Source: Clavelina lepadiformis (lineage: Eukaryota > Chordata > Ascidiacea > Aplousobranchia > Clavelinidae). Taken from it: a DNA stretch of 64,000 nt. Below, one piece after another: positions 25,801 through 37,800 of the stretch (position 1 is its first letter; every line of letters begins with the position of its first letter). The notes below the pieces were generated by a model, which had not been told where the DNA came from, did no database searches, and worked only from the letters and a program-made list of their open reading frames with translations. Location: positions 25,482,001 to 25,546,000 of the forward strand of contig NC_135240.1 in assembly GCF_947623445.1 (NCBI RefSeq). The letters run 5' to 3'. The translations under genes were made by a program, and so were the position numbers.

Positions 25801-28800
25801 AAATTAATCGAAATCTCCGCAAACTGATTGTACAATACAATGAAATGTAAGACTATCCAGTATTACACCAGCCTAGGACACGGACTTTAGAAGATTTTGG
25901 AAAATCCAATTCTTGTCCAACCTCACTGGACAAGCAAAGGACGGATTGCTACAATTTGCTTCAACGATGTAAAGAGGAAATTGAGCTTGTCAAGCAAGAT
26001 ATGCTGGGCACGTTATTTTATTATCAACGACAGGTTGACATTCTACATGGCACTGTTTGTAAAATCCCAGTTGAACTGAACCCAGTTGGTGTGCATTCTT
26101 GCTGTACTAACTCGGGCTAATCAACAACGCCCTTCTTCAGTGCTACGGCCACCTAAAACCAGGCTCTTGCCCTGGATGGGGTTTCTTTTCCCATCCACTG
26201 ATGTACAGCAATGAAGCAATTTTCATTCATCAGTTGCTTGAACACACCACCTGCTCGTCTGCTTAACTTCGCTTTTTCAACTTATGTTTTATGGATTTAA
26301 CTAATTATAGGTTTAGTGGCCGGCCGTGCCCTAGTTGTTACCAGAATATATTTCTCTTGGGCACGTTTTAAGCCTTTTCGGCTTTGTCACTTTCCTGTTC
26401 ATTGATGCGTGTTAGTAACAACTGGCTTGATTTTTCGTCCCCACCCCGCTTTTGGCGAAAAATAAAATGATTGATTGATTGATAGCCTCGGAATTACCCT
26501 AGCAGTTGGCGTGTTTGGATTTCCTATGTCGCTTGCATAATTAAACTAAAAATTGCGATAAAAATCGGAGTTTTAGCCAAAAAATTGCAGTGTCAATTTT
26601 AAGCTTAGCTATGTCAAAAAAGTTTGAATCATAGTTTTTTGATGGCATTCTATGGAATGAATGAAGGCAAAATTTCAGAGAGCCCCATGGAGGACTTTTC
26701 GAGTAATCAGTTTTTTAGTAAATACGCTGTATAACAAAACAAACAGGAATTTTATAGCATTTTTGTGTTAGACGCCTCCTTAACCTACTCTCGCATAAGA
26801 TTTGCCTTGATGGGTACCATATACTGAAGGGGATCCATATTGGAAGAAATTTCATCACAGTATTTAATAAACAAAAGCTTTCAGTTAGCACAGGTCATGC
26901 AAACAATGTAGACAATAACAAACTCTATGACAATACCCTATATCAGCGTGGTCCAACTGCAGGCCCGCGGGCTAACTTTGGCCCGCGAGCACCGATTTTT
27001 TGGCCCGCGAACTGATAGTCAACTTTGATAGTCGCTATTGTCGAGGAAGAACCTCGACCGCAGATGTCACATTGATCAGCATTAACAGCTAAAAATTTTG
27101 AACTATTCTAATTTCAGTTTTAATTAAAAAAGAGAACTTTTTTCAGTTCTAATATCAATGTCACATTGTTCTTCAGTTCTAATTTCACATTTCTTCAGTT
27201 CTGATTTAAAAACATTGGCCCGCAAGATAAAATTTTTTTTTGATTTTGGCCCGCGATGAAAAGAAGTTGGACCACGCTGCCCTATATGTAAGCGAATAAA
27301 TTTATAAATTATCGCTATAAGTTTATTATTATTTCTTCAAATAAATTATCGGGTTCGATCAGGCCCGTTTACAATTCTGGGGCCAATTATTATAATTATT
27401 TGCAAACTATATTTATTCTCATGTTTCGATAAAGGAAGCATACATAGTCGGTATTAAGAATCGGTATAGTAAGTATTGCTTACGGTGTGCATGAATAACA
27501 TCTGCATAGTGTGTAAATTTTGCAATTGGCTTCTTTCCGATCAATAATTGGTAGGGATGGGCCAACACGAACCCAAACCCGCCATAGATTCGCCGAATAT
27601 CTCCTGTGTAGGAGATTCTGGCGAACACGAATCCTAATGATGGCTAACCCAATTACTATGCTACTTAAAAATCTATCGACTTGCAATGATCTATTTTCCT
27701 GGCTCAACCAGAGTCAACATTTCTTACCAAAAATCATTTTCTTAAGAAATTTACTTTTCAAATCGCCATTTAATCATTAATTTTTAGTAATTACGTCACG
27801 TTACAAGCAAGATTTGGCGACTTTTTGATGGAATTTTATCATTTGGTGCTGATAGGAACAGATTCGGGATTCGAATGACAATGACAATGACGTACTAATG
27901 ACAAGGTCCCCTAGAATTGGTGACGGTACGTTTTTGAGCATATACTGCGTTGTGAAATAAATTTTCAACACAACCATACACAACTGCTATTTCGTGTAGT
28001 CCCATCTGTCACGAGACCATGAACAGTTAGCTGTTATGTGTTGCACCAACTATGACAGAATCAAGGAAACTTTTCCGATTCACATTTACAAACAAAGCAA
28101 AACTTTTAATTTTCAAGTCTTAACCAAAAATATGGGCTGCTAAGAACAGGGATTACGGTCAAGTGTTTATGTGACGTCCATCACTGCGCGTCCGGCAAAC
28201 AGAAAAATCGAGGCGGAAAAGGTTAGCTATTTGTTACATTGGTCAGGACGTCAGAAATATTTACAATTCCTGGGGTTTGAATGACGAACATAAAGGCATC
28301 ATGAAAACCTTGCTAGGTAAGCTGGAATAGTATTGTAGCCTGAAACGCAACATCACAGTGGAAAGGCACACATTTTCCACAAGTAACCCCACGAATCTGT
28401 GGGCGAGTACGCTACAGACCTAATGCTCCTAGCACGTTCTTGCGAGTTTAGCACACTGTGCAGCGCCATCATAATAGACAGAATAACATGCCGGATTACT
28501 CCAACGTCTCTTGAGGGAAAAGCTGTTACGAGAACCAAACTTAAATCTGGAGTTCGCTGTCTACTCCTTGTTCGCGCAAACAAAATGTCCAAACGTCAAC
28601 TAAAATCGATGGCCTAAAGTGATCAAACGACGAGCGTCGAAGCTTTCTAGGTTAAGAGACAAAACAAAGCTGTCAAGTTTAGGGAGAAACGTTAAGTTAA
28701 GTTTCAAATTGTCATATGCAACGTGACGCTTAAAAACACGAAAAATTACCTGCATTGATCGGGGCAAACATGGTTTAGCTGCTACAAGCTTACATTCACG

Positions 28801-31800
28801 TGTTACTATATGATGTGTCGTAGAATGACCTCTTTATGACGATGTCGTTGCCTATACAGCAAACATAACTTGGTGGAAATTCCAACGTATGCAATACCAC
28901 GCACAGCGCGTGACGTCATGATAAATACGTAATTGCTAATGATGGAATAGTTACTGGAGAGGTTATAATTTTGTTAAACAGCCACAGAATAACTGATTCC
29001 CAGATAACTGCAATGTAGTATTTGAAAACTTTCCCACCCCTGCTCTATTTCTTCTGCAAAGTATACAGTTACAGTATTACAGTTGTTTCGAGTCACCAGT
29101 TTTACAAAAATATTTGTTAAGAAGATACCAATTGGTCAGCAACACACACCAAAAACACCACAGTACTTTGTTTATTTGGAACTAGACAGCGAACGTTGAA
29201 AGTGCAAGAAAGAAAGCTGCGATAACGAATTTTTCAAACGACCTACAGAAAATACAGCTGCAAAACTGGCAACAAATTTAGGCAAAGGCACTATTACAAA
29301 AGAACTGAAGACGTGTAGCAACAAAAAACACTAAACGCACATTAACAGCAAAATATTGCATAACAACATGAGGCAAAGCGGACATCATTAATTTATCAGC
29401 AAAGTTCGCTACTATATTCCATGCAACTGGTAGACAGCGAATAATACAGTAAAAGAAAGTAAAGCAAAAAATGAATAAAAAAATACAATAAATGAGAATG
29501 AGAATATGGCAGCCGCTGGTTGTTTTTTTTCACAGCTTCTGCTAAAGAATTTAATAAATAACACTACAATTATTTCATAATAACTGTAAAACTAAAACAA
29601 TACAAAAGAAAAAACTTACAATATTTCTCATTAAATATTGCTCTGACTTCTTTTTTTAGGATTTTCAAACTTCTAGAAGTGGATGGTTTGTCTAAAATAT
29701 CCCAAAAAAAATTGAACACAATTATTAATGACAACACAGCAATCGCAGCTATGTAAAATCTGTCTGATAAAAATGCTCCAAAAATGCAATAAGTTCACTT
29801 CACAGTTGAAATATGGTTTTAATATATACTATAAATGAGACTAAAAACAGACTGAAACTGTCAATAACTGCCATAGTTAAGCAAGTAATTTCTGAAAGTC
29901 TTTCATTTTTTCAAATTTTTTCTGTAGATACGATCAATTTTTAGTACCGCAAATATCTCAGTTCCTGAACAGTGACCTTTCATTTTTAAGCTTCAATTTT
30001 AAATCAAAATGTCAAATGTAATAATGCAATTGCAGTAGAGCAATGTTAAGTTGCTAATATAGTTGGTTAAACCTGCTTTAACAGAAAATCATCGATCAAA
30101 GTAATGGTATCATCCTGGTAATAAGCTTTCCTAATATTTGTTGATCCTAATAGTTAAATTACAAAAAGTACATATTTCATACATACCACTTAGAAAGGTA
30201 GCAAGATGGTTTTCATTTATGAAAGCCTCTTGAAAAGATGTACCACTAAAAAAATGAGTGGCTGTTTTGCAACCAAAAACATCAAACAACCCATCCTTGT
30301 AAATAGCACCACCAGCTACATAACCAACTTGTTCCAACTTTAAACACTACACAAAATAAACTAATATGCATGTAACTTTTGAATATTTTGTTAGAAAACA
30401 AACATATATATAATTTATATTTCTACTTCTTTACCCATTTTTGTTATAACAAGAACTGAAGTACTTTGCAGTAGTGTTTACTCACAGCATTATCTATAAT
30501 TTTTAACTGCCTGTTTTTTAGATGCTTGATTCGTTTTTCGGTGATTGGAGCAAGCCTTTCTGCCAAAGTTGCTTTCTGACCTTCTTTTTCCCAAAACTTC
30601 TTTTTCTCATCACTCAGTTGTTTCCATTTTGTTGCCCATTGTCTAAAACCTTAAATTAAACTGCAAATAAACTTTTGCAAAGAAAACCAGACAGAGTAAT
30701 TAAACAATTGAAACAAGAAACACTATTCTGGAGAAAAATGGCAAGCCAAACTATTCAGGGGGGATGAAAACTAGAAAAATTGCCAGCAGTTGTTTTTTTT
30801 CAATACCATGTAGCTGTGACGCTACTTAGAAGAAATAGCACATGCAAATGTTAAATCATAATTGATAAGCAACACAATTACGAAATATATGCTGTTCATT
30901 AGTTATAGACTACACAATTATGCAAATTTTTCTATTTCTGTTGCAATTTTTAACACAATCTAAAGAAAACAATGTACCAATTCCGTCCTTTTTAAGAGAA
31001 GAAGAATACAGGTTATACCCTGACACTCTTCTTTTGCAAGAGATATTTGTAAGTTTTCCTACGGTACTAGCGCTGGTGGAATTTTTTGTCCACGTATCTT
31101 TTATCCAGACCTAAAATACAAAAAAATGTTCTTCCAAATTGAACGATGATTTATTAAACCTTTCTAGGTTTTACTAAGATTAACCTTTTTGTACCTTCAC
31201 TTGATTCTCCGTTAAATGTGCTGAAACAGCGGCTTCAGAAACCCTGGGATCTGAAAGATCTCGCATTCCTTGTTGCCAATACTCAGTCAGTAGCTCTACC
31301 TGAGTAGCCAGCAGATCGAGTCTATTACAATATCATACAACCTTAACCAAAGAAAACGTTGGATGACTGGACTACAAATTCAAACTACTCTGCAAATGTA
31401 ATTCTTGCTTACGTGTATACAAGTTACGCTAAAACATATAAGAATACATTTGTGTGAGCATCATGCTTACCTCTGTCTTTTAGGCATTTCACTTTTGAAA
31501 AACTAAGTAAAACCTAAAAATTAAATTAAATACAGCATACACCTAAAACATTCACATTATTATTAAATTCAGTTTTTTTAGAAGTTAACACTTTAAATAC
31601 TGCACAGCAGGGTCTCATGACTAATTTATTTTCTTCAGAGTGTATACACTTATATAGTATACATTGTTAGTGTTACAATTTGTAGCAAACAACATGGTTT
31701 CATCTGGCAAACACACTAACTATTCACTGTGTAAGTATTCCGAATGTAATACCTCCAAAGCTACAGTAATGATGGGAGTTTCTAATACTACCAAATTCTA

Positions 31801-34800
31801 CCATTTGTAGTTTAAGGCATGGAGAATTTTAAACAATCTTACTGCTTGTCAGCTCAATCCCCTGTATGCGTAAATTATGGGTAAACTTCTGCAAAGACGG
31901 TAATAATGTTAAGATGGAATGAAAACACTGATATACTGCCATGCAGACAAGAGACTGACATTCTTGTCACCATTATAGTAGAATACGTAGGCTCAGCAAG
32001 ACACCTACGGGCCCCTTAGGCAACTTTCTGTGATAGGCCCATGTAAGGAAAATATCCCTTTTAAAACTAGTGTTTCTTTATTACCTGATATCATACTAAT
32101 TTCAAAAGCAAATTAAAAAACACATCAATTGTATTGAAGCACATATCACAAAATGTATCATGAAATGTATGACAAAATGTATCATCAAAAAATCATTAAA
32201 TGTAATTGAAACACACATCACAAAAAGCAACACACTGCAAGGTCAATTTTAACATGGTACCGGACTATCAATCCTAGGACCCAGAAGTCTTCATATCACT
32301 TACACTAGACAATGATTTCTACTGGCTCGGCTACCTTACTATTCTGCGTACACTGTTATATTTTGACTTGCTATTTGTTCTGCCCAAATTCGAAACTATT
32401 CACCAGAATCACTGCAAATGAGAAAACATTTTTTTTTATGCCTTGCTCAGGAACATTTCAACAGTAGAGTCACTACGAATAAAGCAGGGATTCACACCAT
32501 TGCAAGGTTGGCGCTCTAATCACTCAGCTACTGTGTCAACATAGCCTACAACGGGGGGTTCAAATGGCGGATCTCGATCTGGATCTTTTCAACTTTTTGT
32601 GTGGATCTTCCAATGTAGTCTTGAAAAAAATTAACTTTTTACAGTATTTTCATGTGGATACCAATTGTCAGCGTTGAAACTAATTTTTGGAATTTTTAAT
32701 AGCATAAAATTATATGTATTCTCATACTTTTAGTGTAAATAAATATTGAACAAAAAAAAGATTTTTAAGCACCGGCAACTAAGGAACTTTCTAGATCAGC
32801 ATAACGCTGAATTTTGTGACGTACTCACGCATAATAACAAGAGATGGCTAAGTAAGGGCAATGCTTTGAAAAGCTGTGGGAAATTCGTAAAGAGTTGGTC
32901 ATGTTTTTGAATGACAAGGGTCAAACTAGTACTCTGCTTGAAGGTACCAATCTATGTAACTTTGCTTTTCTCGCTGACCGTTTTACCCATCTAAATACTC
33001 TGAACTTGAAGCTCCAGGGCAAGGGGCATACTATCATTCAACTGTGGCCAGAAATCTTTCAAGCAACAGCTGTTGCTATTCGTTTCAACTATCACCAAAG
33101 ACATGCTCCACTTTCCATGCTTGAAAGTGACTCTACAAGAAGTTAGCTGTGATAATGATTTGTCATGTTTTGTCAAATTTGGACACTGAGTTTTGTAACA
33201 GGAATTTTATGAAATCAGTTCAGTTATAGAGCTAATCTCTCATCCACTGTCTGCTGATGTTGATGACACTTGGAAAACCCAACTTTCCACTGAATATGCA
33301 TTGGTGGTGTCTAAAATGCAGGTAGAACTAAGTAATCTTATAGGAGATGAGATTTGTATCGCAGATCCAAATGTGTTTTGGTTATCACTTGAAACCTTGG
33401 AAAGGTACCCAGTTATAACCAGGCTGGCTAGAAGGGTCCTTACTTGCTTCGCTTCTACGTACCTTTGCAAGCATAGAACGAGGCTCACAAATGCTCATCT
33501 TCATGAGCTTTTGAGGATATCAGTAAGTGACAGAAAGCCCCCATTCGATGCTATTGTGAGATCTAAACCAACTCTTCATTTTTCTCAATGAACAAATCTT
33601 GCAACTGTAGCACACTTCACTTTTGATTTTTACAAAGTTATTAATATGTTGTAGGGTTAATTTACATAAATAAAACACCATAAAAATTTAAGCATGTCCA
33701 ATATGTTTACTATTCGTATTTAGTGAAGCATCATGTTGTCAGGTTTGGCTGTGGTGGATCATGGCAGAAATCATTTGAACACCCCTCGCCAACAACATTT
33801 CGTTCTACATCTACAGTATTTCTTGCTAAGTTTACGCATTACTTATTCTATTACAGAGCCTATGGATGATAGCAACATTTATCTGAAACCAAAATACAAA
33901 TATGAAATCAAATTACAGATACTGCATTTTCAGTAGGTCAAAACAGTACCACCTTAATTACTATAAAAAATTATAATTTTTTATCAACCTGCCTTGTACT
34001 AATCTAACATTATTAATTAACAACATAACTTAGCGTTGAAACAAGAAACGGAAGTTGGGTTGAGCATTTAAAAAGTGTCGGTCGGGTTTTAGGACAAAGT
34101 ATTTAAAAGAGAATCATAAGCTTACTACACGTAAGTACAGTAGGACCTCGTTAATCCGGACCACATTGTTTCGTCATAAAATGTCGGGTTAGCGGGGTCT
34201 CCGGATTATAGGAAACTGTAAAACCAATCAATCTTGCAAATGTACCATCGTGTTCCAGAATGCGGCAAAATGAAAATACCTTTAAATTGTTAAAAAGAGT
34301 GGGAGTGAAAAATTGATCACATTTTTTTGTATAAAAAAGCAAAAGCATTTTTTCATCGAAACGCATGAGTAACATTTTTTTAAAAAAGCCGCTGTCAAGC
34401 GCTAGGTGCACTCCATTTATCAGTCTTGGCATTTTTCCTGCGCTTACTGACATGTGAATGTCAACTTAAACATCGCTATGTAAAACCTTCAATCAACTTA
34501 AAAAGGCAGTCTACAGAATTGGGCAAGAGTACACTGAAGTGCGGTTATCATTATATTCAGTAGTACACTTCAGGTATGTTGAACACATTTATATGAACTT
34601 AGCTGAATTTTCAAAGCATTTAATCATTTGTGAACACCGTTTTTATGCATTTTTACAGGATTTATTGCTATTTTTTTTCTCGCAGACACGGGCCAGCTAA
34701 AGCATCAACAAGAACGCCTGGCAGCCTAAAAGTGCGCACGATTGCAAAGTTTGGATTTGCACTGATTTGAGATTTCAGTGTACAAAAATTTTTTTTTTAT

Positions 34801-37800
34801 CTTATCATACTATTTATATTTCACCATTGACTGTGGGGAGCAAAGAATATTGTGCTAACTTCGTTGTAGACTGGTCAAACAAGAATATGCTCACAAATAA
34901 ACAACAAACGGAAAAACGTGGCAAAGCCCCGAGAGCTTGAAATACGCCACAAGTAAACTACAGTGGTGATACAACAATGAAACGTTAGCACGGCCATTAA
35001 ACCCAAGCAGTTTAAGAGAAAACAAAATGCTAAGCACCAAAAAAGAAAAGAACACCAAGAAGAAATATATACACCAATGTTAATACTTACACTAGTTACA
35101 TATATTAGTTAATATGTACACAGCTATAGAAACGAGTCCATTTATTAGAATAAGAAGTGGTTGTGACAAAAAATAATTAGAGTTTTAATACTAGCGTGGC
35201 CTAAAACATACATCCTAATTTTTGGCCGTAAGTCTCCCTGTTTAAAATGCATGTTTTCCAATAAAGATGACAAAATACCAAAGAAAACAAAATAGGCTAT
35301 AACCCACAGTGAAAAGTGTGTATATACGCTATATACGCAAGAGACATCAACGCGCTCATGTGCAAACCAAACTTTGTTATCTTCATACTATCATTCATAA
35401 TAAACAAACAAAGAATTGAGATTTCAGTGAACGCCAAAGTTTGCGTAAGTTGCATGCACGACGTACTTTCCGGATGGGGCTATAGCTCATACCTCAAAGT
35501 CTCAAGAATAACCTATAGTCAATGCTGAAACATGAAAAACCCGCTAAAGTTTGAGAAAACCTTAAGTAAAAAAGGCCAAACACGGTACAGTCAACCAAAA
35601 TCCAAAGGTCGGACAGGTTCTCAAATATGTTGACCAGCAGAGCAGGCTCAGCATTCAGTGGCCGCAGTAGTGGTAGTACGGTAACTAAGATTCTATTATG
35701 GTGATAACCGTGACAAAGTATATGCTTATACGATAGCCTAGTCAGTAAAAGGCGGATGTCCGGATCTGCCGGAGGTGAGATTAGATGTAGCCAAAAACGC
35801 TTTTTAATAGAGCATGCTTGTACCCAGATTTTGCGAGTAAGTGTGCTTGAGAGTATAGAAAACTGAAAGAATGAAACGTATAGGCTCGGCAAGCTATTAT
35901 TTGTGCTTGTTTCCTTCGGTTACACACTTACTGGTTCGCTGTTCGTCCTTTGTTACCCGGATCCGGAAGTTGGACATTTAATAGCCGGTTAATTCTATTA
36001 TACGCGCAATTACGGCAATTTTATCTAAACCTTGCAATCTGTAAGGTACTGCTATTATACAGTATAAGCCTTAAGCTAAAGGCCTACGCGTAGGCTATAG
36101 TTATATGGCATAAGCTTTAAGCTAAACGCCTACGCCTATAGTTATACGGCACACACCGCTGCAAGCTGTACAGTACCGGAACGAACTTACCTGCTTTCAG
36201 CAATGGGGTTTCCCACGAATCATATTTCTGCCGAAGTAAAGTTTTCCCCATTCCAAATGCAAATCGTCTTACTCTAAAGTTAGAAGTGCATACTTCCTAC
36301 CATTCCAATGGGAAAAAATTACCGTACTCTGGCCCATTTTAATGGGCGTAAAGCAGACGAATGGGGTGCGCAGTGACATGATTGTTGCTAGAGTCCAGTG
36401 CTCTTCAACAGGGGTTCCGCGGAACCCTAGGGTTCCGCGCAACATGTAGTGGGGTTCCGTGAGTTTTAAGGGTTCCGCGAGGGTTCCTCGTTTATTTAGG
36501 GAAATTGATTTCTTACTTCAGCATTTTGATGCGTCATTCCGTTTATTTTTCGATCACTGCACAGCATTCATACTCCAAGTAGGCAAGTTTGTTAAACAAG
36601 AAGTTGAGTGCAGTCAACAATCAAACAAAACATTAATATAATTGTTGCGTCACTTGCTGTTAACAAGAACGTTATTGTTGCATCACAATCATAAACAGAA
36701 CAAAAACAGAAGTTGCTTGAAGGGTGTCGATATGTGTATGACAATTGCATTAAGCAACGTTGAGCCTCGATTTAAGAAGATTGTAAAAGAAAAGCAACAA
36801 TAACAGAGTCATTAAATGTCTGACTTTATAACTTTTGTAATAACTGTTTATGTTTTGAAATGTGTAATTATTTTTTGAAGTGTAACAGTGTAATAACGAA
36901 ATATTTTATTTTCTGACCAAGCAATTCGTAATTTCTAAGCTTTTGTTAGTGGGGTTCCGTGACAAACGCGAAAGTACAAGAGGGGTTCCGCGTTGACAAA
37001 AAGGTTGAAGAGCACTGTGCTAGACCCTAAATTTGATTTACTGTTAACGTCATATTGTTAGTAACAACCGGACATTTTTAGCGGCTTCCAACTTCGGACT
37101 GTATCGTTAAATCGGAAATTTCTTAATTGAACATATTCTTTACGTTACGCCTAAACCAACAATTTTTAGTAGATTAGTAATCTACCTTTGTTTTCAGTAG
37201 CAGAAACATTTTAGATCAAACGACAAATATTCTACACTGCATTTACACATTATGAATAGGGACTAACTTACGTTTAGCCTAAGCCTCCATAAAAATACTT
37301 AAAAAAATTACCTATATTGTTTATTAAAGGTTTTTGCCTATACAGCTCGTTATTATCTAGTAGGACCATATTTTCTAATTTTATTAGGCATTTTTATCGT
37401 GATTATTATTTTGTGGACTACTTGCAAAAATTTCTCACTCATCAAAAGGAATTTTCTGACACGCCCTTTAAGCTTGCCACTGGACGGGATCTTTCATGAA
37501 ACAAGTATATGCATTAAACAAAAACTAAATACTCCCCTTGCACAGTTGTACTGATAGGACCTGTGTTGTTTGCAATATCGCACCTCACTTCAAAATTAAT
37601 ATTTCCAGGGGCCAGTGGCTGGGTGGTCGTCAGCACTGTTATTATGTGAGAGGTTCCAGCAATTGTTTGGTTGGTGCAGCTAATACTGTCATATATGCCT
37701 GATGGTGCAAGATCACAGTCACCAAGTGAGTAAAACTGAAAACTATCTAACTCTCCTCCATAGAACCAAGAACATGTATCACCGGATTCGGTCGGCTTGG

